Shown here: positions 17,633 to 26,918 of the stretch, one piece after another
How positions within the stretch are numbered: the first letter of the stretch is position 1
Layout: the number at the start of each line of letters is the position of its first letter
Origin: Sulfurospirillum sp.
GTDB lineage: Bacteria > Campylobacterota > Campylobacteria > Campylobacterales > Arcobacteraceae
Length of the DNA: 64,000 bases
Direction: 5' to 3'
NCBI GenBank assembly: GCA_030491005.1
Contig: JAKZMJ010000001.1
Location: 124,001-188,000, forward strand
The notes under the pieces: generated by a model
Seen by the model: the letters and a program-made list of their open reading frames with translations, nothing else
What the model was told of the DNA's origin: nothing
Databases searched by the model: none
Translations under genes and position numbers: made by a program

Positions 17633-18660
17633 TATATTAGTCCTCTTTTTTTTGCCATATCTAAAGCTAAATCTTCTATCATATCTTCTTGTCCACCAAC
17701 AGTTTTTCGACGTCCTAATTCTTCTAAAATAGTTCTTGTATCAATGCCATATTTAAGCTCAGCTCTTCTTGCAAAAAGTAAAAATGATGAATAAACACCT
17801 GCATAACCTAAAGTTAAAGAATCTCTTGAAATTCTTGTAGGTTTTCCCATAATAGGAAGTGCAATATCTTCTGCTACATCTTCGATTTTATTTAAATTAA
17901 TCCCTGTTTGTACACCCATTCTATTTAAAACAGCTACTAAAACTTCTAAAGGAGTATTTCCTGCACCTGCTCCAAATCCTGCTAAAGATGCATCTATTCG
18001 TGTAGCTCCTGCCTCAATAGCTGATAAAGAGTTTGCAACTCCCATTGCCATATTATGATGTCCATGAAAACCTAGTTCAATATCATTTCCAAATTCTTTT
18101 TTTAAAGCATTAATTCTTAAACTTACCATATCAGGCAACATATAACCAGCTGAATCAGTTATGTAAATACAATTTGCACCATAAGAAACCATCTTTTTAG
18201 CTTCTTGTACAAGTCTTTTTTCATCTGCCATATGTGCCATCATCAAAAAACCAACTGTATCTAAACCCATTTCTTTAGCTTTATTTATGTGTTGAGCTGA
18301 ACAATCAGCTTCTGTACAATGAGTAGCAACTCTAACTGTTGTAATACCATGCTCTTTAGCACTTATCAAGTCTTCAACTATTCCAATACCAGGAAGTAGT
18401 AAAGCTGATATTTTTGCTTGTTTCATATTTGGTACAACGGCATCTAACCATTCTTCATTACTATGTAAACCAAAACCATAATTAAGTGAACTTCCACCTA
18501 AACCATCTCCATGTGTAACTTCAATCATAGGTACACCAGCTTCATCCATTGCTACTGACATTTCTTTCATTTGCTCACAAGTGAATTGATGTCCAATTGA
18601 GTGCATACCATCTCTTAATGACATATCATGAATAGTAACTTTTTTACCTTTTAAATCCAT
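17632..18660 (-). CDS. dmpG: 4-hydroxy-2-oxovalerate aldolase
   Basis: 342-residue HMGL-like TIM barrel that cleaves 4-hydroxy-2-oxovalerate to pyruvate and acetaldehyde. The start [16 protein letters not shown] carries the catalytic Arg-Asp, and [11 protein letters not shown] holds the metal-binding histidines. DmpG channels acetaldehyde to DmpF, encoded just upstream on the same strand (2-base gap). The length is normal for the family (about 340-345). Confidence 0.93.
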   Translation of the reverse strand: MDLKGKKVTIHDMSLRDGMHSIGHQFTCEQMKEMSVAMDEAGVPMIEVTHGDGLGGSSLNYGFGLHSNEEWLDAVVPNMKQAKISALLLPGIGIVEDLISAKEHGITTVRVATHCTEADCSAQHINKAKEMGLDTVGFLMMAHMADEKRLVQEAKKMVSYGANCIYITDSAGYMLPDMVSLRINALKKEFGNDIELGFHGHHNMAMGVANSLSAIEAGATRIDASLAGFGAGAGNTPLEVLVAVLNRMGVQTGINLNKIEDVAEDIALPIMGKPTRISRDSLTLGYAGVYSSFLLFARRAELKYGIDTRTILEELGRRKTVGGQEDMIEDLALDMAKKRGLI

Positions 18661-18662
18661 AA

Positions 18663-19559
18663 TTATGCTCCTTTATTCTGTTGATTAATTAATTTTTCAG
18701 CCATTTGTTCTGCTATATTTGTAGCAGCTGCTGTAATGATGTCAAGATTACCTGCATATTTAGGTAAATAATCTCCTAAGCCTTCAACTTCTAGCCAAAT
18801 TGATATTTTATTTCCATCAAAAACTGGACCATTTTTAAGTGTATATCCTGGTACAAATTTTTGTACTTCTTTTATCATTTCATTTACAGATTTTATGATA
18901 GCTTCTTTATTTGGTTCATCAGAAGTTAAACAATGAATAGTATCTCTCATCATCAAAGGGGGCTCTGCAGGATTTAGAATAATAATTGCTTTCCCTTTTT
19001 TTGCCCCACCAATTTGCTCAATTCCAAGTTTTGTAGTTTGAGTAAACTCATCAATATTAGCTCTCGTTCCAGGACCTGCTGACTTTGAAGCAGCTGTTGC
19101 AATAATTTCTGCATATTTCACTTCTTGCACAGATGATACAGCTGCAATCATAGGAATAGTAGCTTGTCCACCACAAGTAACCATATTTACATTTTGAACA
19201 TCATTTTTAAGTAATTCTTTCATATTAACAGAAGGTACACAAAAAGGACCAATGGCAGCAGGTGTTAAGTCAATCACCATTACACCTAACTTCTTTAATT
19301 TTCTATTATTCTCACCATGAACATATGCAGATGTAGCATCAAAAGCTATAAGTATCTCATCTTTTTTTATATGTTCTAATAGTCCATCAACACCTTTAGA
19401 AGTAGTTTTCATACCATCTTTTGCAGCTCTTATTAATCCATCAGATTGGGGGTCTATTCCTACCATCCATAAAGGATTTAAAATCTTGCTTCTTTTAAGT
19501 TTATACATCAAATCTGTTCCAATATTTCCAGACCCAATTAATGCACAATTAATTTTCAT
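18663..19559 (-). CDS. dmpF: Acetaldehyde dehydrogenase (acylating)
   Basis: 298-residue NAD- and CoA-dependent enzyme converting acetaldehyde to acetyl-CoA. The N-terminal nucleotide loop is GSGNIGTDL (9-17); the catalytic cysteine is in [11 protein letters not shown] (about residue 133). The length is slightly under the usual 305-315. It is encoded next to dmpG, matching the known DmpFG complex with its internal aldehyde channel. Confidence 0.93.
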   Translation of the reverse strand: MKINCALIGSGNIGTDLMYKLKRSKILNPLWMVGIDPQSDGLIRAAKDGMKTTSKGVDGLLEHIKKDEILIAFDATSAYVHGENNRKLKKLGVMVIDLTPAAIGPFCVPSVNMKELLKNDVQNVNMVTCGGQATIPMIAAVSSVQEVKYAEIIATAASKSAGPGTRANIDEFTQTTKLGIEQIGGAKKGKAIIILNPAEPPLMMRDTIHCLTSDEPNKEAIIKSVNEMIKEVQKFVPGYTLKNGPVFDGNKISIWLEVEGLGDYLPKYAGNLDIITAAATNIAEQMAEKLINQQNKGA

Positions 19560-19607
19560 ATTTCTTCCTTAAAAATAGTCCCTATTTGGAAAGAACCTTT
19601 TATTGTT

Positions 19608-20402
19608 TTATACAAATCTAACACTAGTAGAACCAATTCCACCTATATTAATAGTCATATTATCACCTGATTTAATAGTAACCATAGCACATAAAGCACC
19701 TGATAAAATAACCTCACCAGCTTTTAAACCAACTCCTAGCTTTCCTAAAGTATTTGCTAACCATACTACAGCATTTACAGGGCTTCCAAGAGCAGCTGCT
19801 CCTGCTCCTGTATGTAATAATTCTCCATTACACTCTAAAGTTAAGCCACATGTTGTTAAATCAACATCATAAGGACTTACTCCTTGTCCACCAAATACAA
19901 TATATCCACAAGAGGCATTATCAGCAACTGTATCTTGCACTTTGATTTTCCAATCTTTAATCCTTGAATCAACAATTTCAAAACAAGGCATTACAAATTT
20001 AGTAGCTTTTAATACATCAGCACTAGTAATTCCAGGTCCCATTAAATCTTCTTTTAAAACAAAAGCAATTTCACCCTCAGCTTTTGGTTGAATCATCTTA
20101 CTTGTAACATCAATTTCATCACCATCAGAATAAATCATATCAGACAAAAGATACCCAAAATCTGGCTGATGAACACCTAACATATCCATAACTACTTTTG
20201 AAGTTACTCCTATCTTTTTACCGATAATTTTTACACCATCTTCTTTTATTCTTCTTTGAATAAATACATCTTGAATTGCATATGCATCTTCAATCGTAAT
20301 ATCTTTTTCTCTTGAAGTAATGGGTTCAATTGTTCTATTTGCTTTTAAAGCTTCATATAACTCATTTCCATATTGTATTATTTTTTCATTAGCCATTTCC
20401 AT
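19608..20402 (-). CDS. dmpE: 2-keto-4-pentenoate hydratase
   Basis: 264-residue FAA-hydrolase-fold hydratase converting 2-hydroxypenta-2,4-dienoate to 4-hydroxy-2-oxovalerate. Typical blocks are IGKKIGVTSKVVMDMLGV, QPKAEGEIAFVLKEDL and GAAALGSPVNAVVWLANTLG. A second in-frame ATG two codons in (MANEK) is an equally good start. It is encoded between dmpC and dmpF, the usual position. Confidence 0.87.
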   Translation of the reverse strand: MEMANEKIIQYGNELYEALKANRTIEPITSREKDITIEDAYAIQDVFIQRRIKEDGVKIIGKKIGVTSKVVMDMLGVHQPDFGYLLSDMIYSDGDEIDVTSKMIQPKAEGEIAFVLKEDLMGPGITSADVLKATKFVMPCFEIVDSRIKDWKIKVQDTVADNASCGYIVFGGQGVSPYDVDLTTCGLTLECNGELLHTGAGAAALGSPVNAVVWLANTLGKLGVGLKAGEVILSGALCAMVTIKSGDNMTINIGGIGSTSVRFV

Positions 20403-20416
20403 AAATCAATCCAACC

Positions 20417-21877
20417 TTACATTTTTATACATATATTTTTTAATTCAGTATAAAACTCTAAAGAATGATGACCACCTTCTCGTCCTATACCTGAACCTTT
20501 CATACCACCAAATGGAGTTCTTAAATCTCTTAAAAACCAAGAATTTACCCATACAATTCCTGAGTCTATTTTAGATGCAACTCTATGAGCTTTATCTAAG
20601 TTTTCCGTAAATATGGTAGAGGCTAATCCATAAGGTGAATTATTTGCCATTTCTATAACTTCTTCTTCTGTATCAAAAGGTGCAATATGACAACAAGGTC
20701 CAAATACTTCTTCTTTTACTACAGTTGCATTTTCATTAAGTCCAGTCCAAATAGTAGGTTCCACCCAATACCCATCTTTTAATTTACCAGTCATGGTAGG
20801 TACTCCACCACCTATAATAAGCTTAGCACCCTCATCAAGAGCTTTTTTATAATAAGATAAAACTTTATCTCTATGTGCAGAACTTACAAGTGGACCCATA
20901 TCTGAGCTTTCATCATGTTGTATACCTAAAACCAATTTACTAGCCTTGTCTTTTAATTTTGAAACAAACTCATCAAAAATGGCTCTTTGTACATAAACTC
21001 TTTCAGTTCCTAAGCATACTTGTCCTGAGTTTGCAAAAACAGATCTTGTTGTTTCATTAATAGCTTTGTCCATATCACAATCATCAAAAATAATAGCAGG
21101 GTTTTTTCCACCTAATTCTAAAGATACATCTCTTACACCTAAAGCACAAGCTTTCATAATTAGCTCACCTGTACTAGTTTCACCTGTAAAAGTAATAGCA
21201 TTCACACCTTGATGGGCACTTAAAATATTACCTGTAATTGAACCTTTTCCTTGTACAACATTATAAACGCCTTTAGGAACTCCTACTTTACTCATCACTT
21301 CACCTAAAAGTGATGTTGTTGTAGGTGTAACTTGTGATGGTTTTACAATTACTGTATTTCCACAAGCTAAGGCAGGTCCTACTTTCCAAGTCATAAGTAA
21401 AAGTGGTAAATTCCAAGGAGATATTACAGCTATAACACCTTTTGCTTGTCGCATTGAATAGTTCATAGCTATTTTACCATCAGGAGTATCCATTCTATAT
21501 GCTTCATCAGCTGCACTTTTCATAGTATCAGCAAAAACTTTGAAGTTTGCAGCTCCTCTTGGAATATCAATATGTCGTGCTATTGAATAAGGTTTTCCCG
21601 TATCAAGTGTTTCAGCTTCTAAAAAATCATCAAATCTTCTATCCATTTCACTTGCAATTTCATACATTAAAGCAATTCTATCGTTTAATTTCATAGAACC
21701 CCATTCACCTTTTAAAGCATCTTGTGCTGCTTTTACTGCTGCATTTACTTCAAATTCACGCCCAAGTGCTACTTTTGATATAAGTTCATTTGTAGCAGGG
21801 TTATAATTGTCAAAAAATTCACCACATTGTGAATTTATAAATTGTCCGTTTATGTAGTGTTGTACTGTTTTTATCAT
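20417..21877 (-). CDS. dmpC: 2-hydroxymuconic semialdehyde dehydrogenase
   Basis: 486-residue aldehyde dehydrogenase that oxidises the ring-cleavage product 2-hydroxymuconate semialdehyde with NAD. The catalytic glutamate is in SLELGGKNP and the cysteine in NSGQVCLGTERV; FGGMKGSGIGREGG at the C-terminus is typical of this subgroup. It provides the oxidative (4-oxalocrotonate) branch of meta cleavage. It lies 14 bases from dmpE and 20 from the GlcG-like gene. Confidence 0.92.
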   Translation of the reverse strand: MIKTVQHYINGQFINSQCGEFFDNYNPATNELISKVALGREFEVNAAVKAAQDALKGEWGSMKLNDRIALMYEIASEMDRRFDDFLEAETLDTGKPYSIARHIDIPRGAANFKVFADTMKSAADEAYRMDTPDGKIAMNYSMRQAKGVIAVISPWNLPLLLMTWKVGPALACGNTVIVKPSQVTPTTTSLLGEVMSKVGVPKGVYNVVQGKGSITGNILSAHQGVNAITFTGETSTGELIMKACALGVRDVSLELGGKNPAIIFDDCDMDKAINETTRSVFANSGQVCLGTERVYVQRAIFDEFVSKLKDKASKLVLGIQHDESSDMGPLVSSAHRDKVLSYYKKALDEGAKLIIGGGVPTMTGKLKDGYWVEPTIWTGLNENATVVKEEVFGPCCHIAPFDTEEEVIEMANNSPYGLASTIFTENLDKAHRVASKIDSGIVWVNSWFLRDLRTPFGGMKGSGIGREGGHHSLEFYTELKNICIKM

Positions 21878-21897
21878 TATGTTTTCCTAATTAATAC

Positions 21898-22323
21898 TTA
21901 ATTTAGATTTAATTTATCAATGCCTGCTTTTGCACAAAGAATATCTTCTTCTTCACTTCCACCTGAAACTCCAATAGCTCCAATGGTTTCTTTATTTATA
22001 AAAATAGGAAGACCACCACCAAAAGGTATTAGTCTATGTCTATTTGAGAATCCTTGTTCTAAATGTTTGTTATTTTTAAAAATATCTATCCAAGTGCCTG
22101 AACTAAATTTAAAACTAGCACTTGTATATGCTTTATCTTTTGCTATATCAATAGAGTGAATATAAGAACCATTCATTCTTAAAAAGGCTAGTTCTAATCC
22201 AGCATTATCACAAACACTAACTGCAATTTGTATATTTAGCTCATAAGCTTTTTTAATAGCTTCATTACAGGCTAATAAAGCAGCTTGTAATGAAAGATTT
22301 GTACTATTTATTGTCATACTCAT
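21898..22323 (-). CDS. GlcG/HbpS-family heme-binding-like protein
   Basis: 141 residues, no signal peptide. It has the GlcG fold pattern: ACNEAIKKAYELNIQIAVSVCD, then RHRLIPFGGGLPIFI and IGAIGVSGGSEEEDILCAKAG. Family members bind heme or corrinoids, or act as accessory proteins, and are found inside several aromatic meta-cleavage clusters, where their function is unsettled. The position between dmpB and dmpC, with short gaps, suggests a job in the pathway, perhaps protecting or sensing oxidised intermediates. Confidence 0.8.
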   Translation of the reverse strand: MSMTINSTNLSLQAALLACNEAIKKAYELNIQIAVSVCDNAGLELAFLRMNGSYIHSIDIAKDKAYTSASFKFSSGTWIDIFKNNKHLEQGFSNRHRLIPFGGGLPIFINKETIGAIGVSGGSEEEDILCAKAGIDKLNLN

Positions 22324-22332
22324 TTTAAAATC

Positions 22333-23277
22333 TTAGGTGTAAACAGTTGTAAAAGATTCAACGGGTTGTCCTGTATGATAAAAAATACCTTTCCATAATT
22401 TATCTTCTGTCCATGTAATAACAGGCATATCAGGATAAACTGCATATCCAAGTCCTGCAAAAGTTTCATTTCTATTTCCTGAAGGATCAAAGAAATAAAT
22501 AGTATTTCCTCTTGTAATTCCATGTCTTTGAGGAGTAACATCAATTTTTACATCATTTTTAGATAAAACATCAGCAGCTTTTAAAATATCTGCCCAATCA
22601 TCTAAGAAAAATGCAAAATGATGAAGACCCATCTCAGGACCACCTACAAAAGCTATATCATGTGGAGTATTTCCAGCACTTAGCCAAGTAGCAAGTTGGA
22701 CATCGCCATTTGGTCCTACCATTACTTGTTCAGTTAATGTCATATCAAATACTTCTTGAAATAATTTTGTATTTTCTGCTACTTTATTTATTCCATTTTC
22801 AGGATCTAATTCACACATAAGTAAAGCGTGATCTAACCAATGAGACCCAACTCCTGTTAAACCATCAGGCCAAGGATCAGGATTAGTAGTTCCTACATCT
22901 TTACCTATAAATTCTTTTTGTGCATATAAAATCATCTCATGACCAGAAGGAAGATTAAAATGAATGCTTCTTCCACAGAACAAAACTTCACCCTCTTTTT
23001 TCTCAACTACACTTATCCCATAAGCTTCTAATTTTGCTTTTAAATCATCTAAATCACAGTCTTTTTCAACTTTATAAGCTATATCATTCATACCAGCTTT
23101 ATCATTTGGAGTTAAAACTACTGAGTATTTATCCCACTCATCCCAACACTTTAAATATACTTTACCATTTGTATCTTCATGAGTAATTCTCATATCCATT
23201 ACTTTTGTATAATATTTCTTTGAAACTTCCATATCAATTACATTGATATCAATATGTCCTATTCTCATAATTCCCAT
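22333..23277 (-). CDS. dmpB: Catechol 2,3-dioxygenase
   Basis: 314-residue extradiol dioxygenase (XylE/DmpB type) that opens catechol next to the hydroxyls to 2-hydroxymuconate semialdehyde. Two vicinal-oxygen-chelate domains are visible. The Fe(II) ligands fit H150 (WLDHAL), H219/H220 (GLHHFAF) and E271 (GNRNETF); [10 protein letters not shown] and the C-terminal [16 protein letters not shown] match XylE. It is about 7 residues longer than XylE, with a small insertion between the first two ligands. It is needed for growth on catechol-yielding aromatics, but no catechol-forming enzyme is adjacent. Confidence 0.95.
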   Translation of the reverse strand: MGIMRIGHIDINVIDMEVSKKYYTKVMDMRITHEDTNGKVYLKCWDEWDKYSVVLTPNDKAGMNDIAYKVEKDCDLDDLKAKLEAYGISVVEKKEGEVLFCGRSIHFNLPSGHEMILYAQKEFIGKDVGTTNPDPWPDGLTGVGSHWLDHALLMCELDPENGINKVAENTKLFQEVFDMTLTEQVMVGPNGDVQLATWLSAGNTPHDIAFVGGPEMGLHHFAFFLDDWADILKAADVLSKNDVKIDVTPQRHGITRGNTIYFFDPSGNRNETFAGLGYAVYPDMPVITWTEDKLWKGIFYHTGQPVESFTTVYT

Positions 23278-23303
23278 AACAAATTCCTTTTTATTTTATT
23301 GTT

Positions 23304-23630
23304 TTATACAAAGCCGTATTTTTTTTCTTTATTTGTTTTACATTTGATTTTTCCAATAAACTCAAATTCTATATTTGATTTTGGAAAAACTCTACATGCA
23401 AGAACAAAACCAGCATCTTCTTCTTCTTTACTTATATATTTTCTACTCATGGATAATTTTTTAAACTCTCCACTTGAAATCTTTATTTTACAAACACCAC
23501 AACCACCTCCATAACAACCATTTGGTGCTTTATTAATAGAGTTTAAATTCATAGAGTCTAAAATATGTTTAGATTCATCTGCTAAAAAAACTTTTTCATA
23601 ATCTTTCATGGTTAAATTAAAATTTTTCAT
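23304..23630 (-). CDS. dmpQ: Plant-type 2Fe-2S ferredoxin of the meta-cleavage cluster
   Basis: About 108 residues, cytoplasmic. It binds a 2Fe-2S cluster through the CxxxxCxxC set in NGCYGGGCGVC and a later cysteine in FVLACRVF. XylT/DmpQ ferredoxins re-reduce catechol 2,3-dioxygenase whose iron was oxidised by poor substrates. I choose the ATG of MKNFNL at 23630 over a TTG four codons upstream (23642); neither has a clear ribosome site. First gene of the dmp cluster, 64 bases after the AEC carrier gene, so it may be read from there or from a promoter in the gap. Confidence 0.88.
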   Translation of the reverse strand: MKNFNLTMKDYEKVFLADESKHILDSMNLNSINKAPNGCYGGGCGVCKIKISSGEFKKLSMSRKYISKEEEDAGFVLACRVFPKSNIEFEFIGKIKCKTNKEKKYGFV

Positions 23631-23706
23631 GTGTAAGTCCAAGTGATATATATGTAAACAAAAATAATCTTAGTAAAAATTATTCGCTAATTAATCGCAA
23701 TATATT

Positions 23707-24606
23707 TTATTGTAAAAGCTTAAATAAAATTCCAGTAGTAAAAAAGGCTAATAATATTCCATAAGCAACTATTGATGAAGTTAATCGTGGAGCTAAACCT
23801 GCCATTGAAGCTACTACACCTGCTGTTATCATAGGACCCATTCCTGCTTCAATAATAGATATTTCTACAACTTGTGATTTTGTAAAAAATAAATAGCAAA
23901 AAGTAAAAGCTAGAAGTGGAGATATTATAAGCTTCACACCAAGAGCTGTACTAAAAGGTAAAAGTTCTTTTTTTGGAAGTTTTAATTGAAGTTGTAAGCC
24001 AACTGCAAATAAGGCAATAGGGACTATTGTTTGTCCTAAAGAATTAAGTACATCATTGATAATTGAATGATATCCAATATTTATTAAGAATAAAGCTAAG
24101 ATTAGAGATATAAAAGGAGGGAAAGTAAATATTTTAAATAGAATTTTTTTAAATGATATTTGACTCTTACTTGAGTAATATGAAGCAATAAATGTTCCAA
24201 AAGTAGCTAAAGCTAAAAAAGAACCTAATTGATCATATACAATTACATAAGGTAAAGCACTTTGCCCATAATAAGCATTGATTATAGGAATTCCTAAAAA
24301 AGAGGTATTCCCCATAATTCCAACAAGAAGAAGAGAACCCGTTATTTCTTTTGAAAAAGTAAAAACTTTTGACAAAATCAATATAACAATAGCACTTAAA
24401 CTCATAACAGTCCATGCTACAATAATAGGAATGATTAAGTCAAAAGATACTGTAATTTTAGGTATTTGATACAAAATCATAGCAGGAAGAGAAATATATA
24501 TTACAAATTTATTTAAAGTATCAGGAGCATTTGTAGGAAAAACTTTTAATTTATTTAAGAAATAACCTAAAAAAATAGCTAATACGATTAGTACAAAGTT
24601 TTCCAT
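23707..24606 (-). CDS. AEC (auxin efflux carrier) family transporter
   Basis: 299 residues with about ten hydrophobic helices. The N-terminal FLGYFLNKLKVFPTNAPDTLNKFVIYISLPAMILY and the mid GNTSFLGIPI are typical of AEC permeases, some of which export or import carboxylates such as malate. It shares one base with the exonuclease gene and lies just upstream of dmpQ on the same strand. Transport of an aromatic or of a pathway carboxylate is possible but not shown. Confidence 0.85.
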   Translation of the reverse strand: MENFVLIVLAIFLGYFLNKLKVFPTNAPDTLNKFVIYISLPAMILYQIPKITVSFDLIIPIIVAWTVMSLSAIVILILSKVFTFSKEITGSLLLVGIMGNTSFLGIPIINAYYGQSALPYVIVYDQLGSFLALATFGTFIASYYSSKSQISFKKILFKIFTFPPFISLILALFLINIGYHSIINDVLNSLGQTIVPIALFAVGLQLQLKLPKKELLPFSTALGVKLIISPLLAFTFCYLFFTKSQVVEISIIEAGMGPMITAGVVASMAGLAPRLTSSIVAYGILLAFFTTGILFKLLQ

Positions 24607-25346
24607 TAAGTATTTAAAACTTTATCTAAAGTGTATTTTAAATCTTCATCTAAATCCATATTTGATTTCATCCAGTTTAAATATCCTTTATCACTAGATG
24701 CAATATCTTGAATATTCTCACCTTTATATTTACCAAATTTAAATGTCGTAATAAATACAGGTGTTTTTGTTAAATCTACTAATTTTTCCATGGGATTGTA
24801 ATCTGGATAAATTTCTCTACATTTAAGTACAAGTTGTGATAAAAATAGTTTCATAACCAAGACATCACCTAGTGCATCATGTGCTTTTATTTCAATATTA
24901 TATTTTTTTGCTTCACTTTTTTCATCTTTATATAAATCAAGTGCATATCTTAGATATTGTAATCTATGAAAGGGTAAATCAGGGTATAAATGTTTTGCAC
25001 AACGCAAGGTATCAATTAATTGTAAGTTATTTTTGAAACCTTCTTTTTTTATCATATCTAAGTCAAAATTAATATTGTGTGCTATTAAATAATTTGATTG
25101 ATTGTTTAATTCTGCAAGTCTTGTATAGAACTTTGTATCAACGGCTAAAGGTTTATCATTTAACATATTAGGTGTAATATTATGTACTTCCATAGCTTCT
25201 ATTTTAATATCCACATCACAAGAACATAATTCATCATAAACCTCAATTTGTACTTTAGCATCAACAATCATAGCTCCAAATTGTATGATTTTATCTTCTT
25301 TTGTATTTCCTGTTGTTTCTGTATCAAATAATATATATTTTGGCAT
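24606..25346 (-). CDS. DnaQ-fold 3'-5' exonuclease, ExoX-like
   Basis: 246 residues. DEDDh exonuclease residues are visible: D8 and E10 in FDTETTG, an Asp in AHNINFDLD, and the HDALGDV motif. The C-terminal module FKFGKYKGENIQDIASSDKGYLNWM is the small domain seen in exodeoxyribonuclease X and related proteins. It probably acts in DNA repair or end processing; it has no link to the catabolic genes downstream apart from strand. Confidence 0.85.
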   Translation of the reverse strand: MPKYILFDTETTGNTKEDKIIQFGAMIVDAKVQIEVYDELCSCDVDIKIEAMEVHNITPNMLNDKPLAVDTKFYTRLAELNNQSNYLIAHNINFDLDMIKKEGFKNNLQLIDTLRCAKHLYPDLPFHRLQYLRYALDLYKDEKSEAKKYNIEIKAHDALGDVLVMKLFLSQLVLKCREIYPDYNPMEKLVDLTKTPVFITTFKFGKYKGENIQDIASSDKGYLNWMKSNMDLDEDLKYTLDKVLNT

Positions 25347-25445
25347 TGTTTATCCTATGTTTTATTTTCTCAAAATTTAAGTATTCTAAAAATTTATTAT
25401 ACTTTTTTTATAATTTAATTTCAAGTACAATTTTAAAAATATAGA

Positions 25446-26828
25446 GGGCACCTCTAAAAATAGACAAAAAATCACATAATTTTCAAATACTTAGAAAATC
25501 ATAAAATAAGTCTTTTATTTAATCCAAATAAATTTACAAATAACTCTCTATAAAGCTATTATTTAAAGCATTTGATACCACTATTTAGCTATAATTACAA
25601 CATAAATTATTATAAAAAGTGAGTATATTATGGCAGGATTATTTGATTATGAGTTTCAGCTAGAAAAGATTAAAAAGCATCAACCACCTTTACAAAAGTT
25701 AAATGAAATTATTGATTGGGAATTATTTAGACAACCTATTGAAGAATCATTAATGAAAGAAGATAAAAAAAGTAATGCTGGTAGGAAACCATATGATAAA
25801 CTCTTAATGTTCAAAATAATTATACTTCAAAGATACTACAATTTATCGGATGAACAAACAGAGTTTCAAATCAAAGATAGATTATCTTTTATGAATTTTC
25901 TAGGTCTCCAAATAGGTGATAATGTACCTGATAGAAATACAATTTGGCTATTTAAAGAAGAACTAAAAGAGAAAGATTTATCAAAAAAACTATTTGATAT
26001 TTTTACTGCTAAACTTTTATCTAATGGTGTTATTGCTAAAGAGGGAACACTTGTAGACGCTAGCTTCATCAAAGTACCTAAACAAAGAAATAAAAGGCAA
26101 GATAATGCTGATATTAAAAAAGGTGCTATTCCTTTAGAGTTTGGAAAGAATAAAAATAAATTAGCTCAAAAAGATATAGATGCCAGATGGGTTACCAAGT
26201 ATAAAACTAGAGAATTTGGATATAAAAATCATATATCAGTTGATCAAAAAACTAAAGTAATATCTACTTATACTGTAACACCCTCATCAACTCATGATTC
26301 ACAAGTAATTAAAGAACTTATCAATGAAGATGATACTACATTGTATGCTGATTCAGCATACAAATCAAAAGAGATAGAAGACTATCTTCAAAAAAATAAT
26401 GTAAACTCAAAAGTTATCAATCGAGCATATAGAAATAAACCACTTACTAATGCTCAACACAAACTCAATCATAAATATTCAAAAACTAGAGTAAGAGTAG
26501 AACATATATTTGGAACATTCACAACCTCTATGAATAAAGCTCTATCTTTAAAAGCTATTGGCATTGATAGGATTAAATCCCTAACAGGACTTTTAAATCT
26601 TACTTATAACTTTATACGATATGAACAATTAGTAAGGTTAAAAAATATACCAATTATGAAAAGTTGATAATATATCAACAAAATAGTGAATATTATCACT
26701 ATTTCAAGAGTAAATTATAGATAATTTATAGTTGAAATTGTCATATTTTCTCAAATAAAATTTATATTCTGATATTTTTTAATAAATATTTGGAAAGTGG
26801 TTTTTAAATGCTATTTTTAGAGGTTCCC
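25446..26828 (+). mobile_element. IS5-family insertion sequence (copy B), intact, with target duplication
   Basis: 1,383 bases bounded by GGGCACCTCTAAAAATAG and CTATTTTTAGAGGTTCCC. TAGA is present immediately outside both ends (25442-25445 and 26829-26832), a 4-bp target duplication in keeping with IS5 elements, so this copy moved as a unit. The left 500 bases are identical by eye to copy C at 49815, and the right portion matches copy D at 51739, indicating recent activity in this genome. Confidence 0.93.
25630..26667 (+). CDS. IS5-family transposase (copy B)
   Basis: 345-residue DDE transposase, intact. Visible blocks are EGTLVDASFIKVPK (first Asp), TLYADSAYKSKEIEDYL (second Asp) and KTRVRVEHIFGTF (Glu). 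A TATAAT-like box in TTTAGCTATAATTAC lies about 45 bases upstream. A run of seven A's (in the codons for SKKLFD, about 25983-25989) is the spot where copy D has gained one A and lost its frame. Confidence 0.94.
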   Translation: MAGLFDYEFQLEKIKKHQPPLQKLNEIIDWELFRQPIEESLMKEDKKSNAGRKPYDKLLMFKIIILQRYYNLSDEQTEFQIKDRLSFMNFLGLQIGDNVPDRNTIWLFKEELKEKDLSKKLFDIFTAKLLSNGVIAKEGTLVDASFIKVPKQRNKRQDNADIKKGAIPLEFGKNKNKLAQKDIDARWVTKYKTREFGYKNHISVDQKTKVISTYTVTPSSTHDSQVIKELINEDDTTLYADSAYKSKEIEDYLQKNNVNSKVINRAYRNKPLTNAQHKLNHKYSKTRVRVEHIFGTFTTSMNKALSLKAIGIDRIKSLTGLLNLTYNFIRYEQLVRLKNIPIMKS

Positions 26829-26851
26829 TAGATTTATTTTTTTAAGTTTGT

Positions 26852-26857
26852 TATAAT
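26852..26857 (+). promoter_or_regulatory. Putative -10 box of the EamA gene at the edge of IS5 copy B
   Basis: TATAAT preceded by the T-rich tract typical of Campylobacterota sigma-70 promoters (TTTATTTTTTTAAGTTTGT). The expected -35 position (about 26829-26834) falls on the TAGA target duplication, so the element inserted right at the upstream edge of this promoter. Confidence 0.55.
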
Positions 26858-26918
26858 CTCCTTTAAGAATGGCATAAGTTCTTTTGTATATAAAATATAT
26901 TTAGTTTTTAGGATAGAA

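Noticed and set aside
13760-26828. A composite transposon of IS5 copies A and B carrying the dmp cluster
   Set aside because: Copies A and B are inverted and flank 15-25 kb, but they differ at many positions, copy B has its own TAGA target duplication, and copy A has none. They look like independent insertions.
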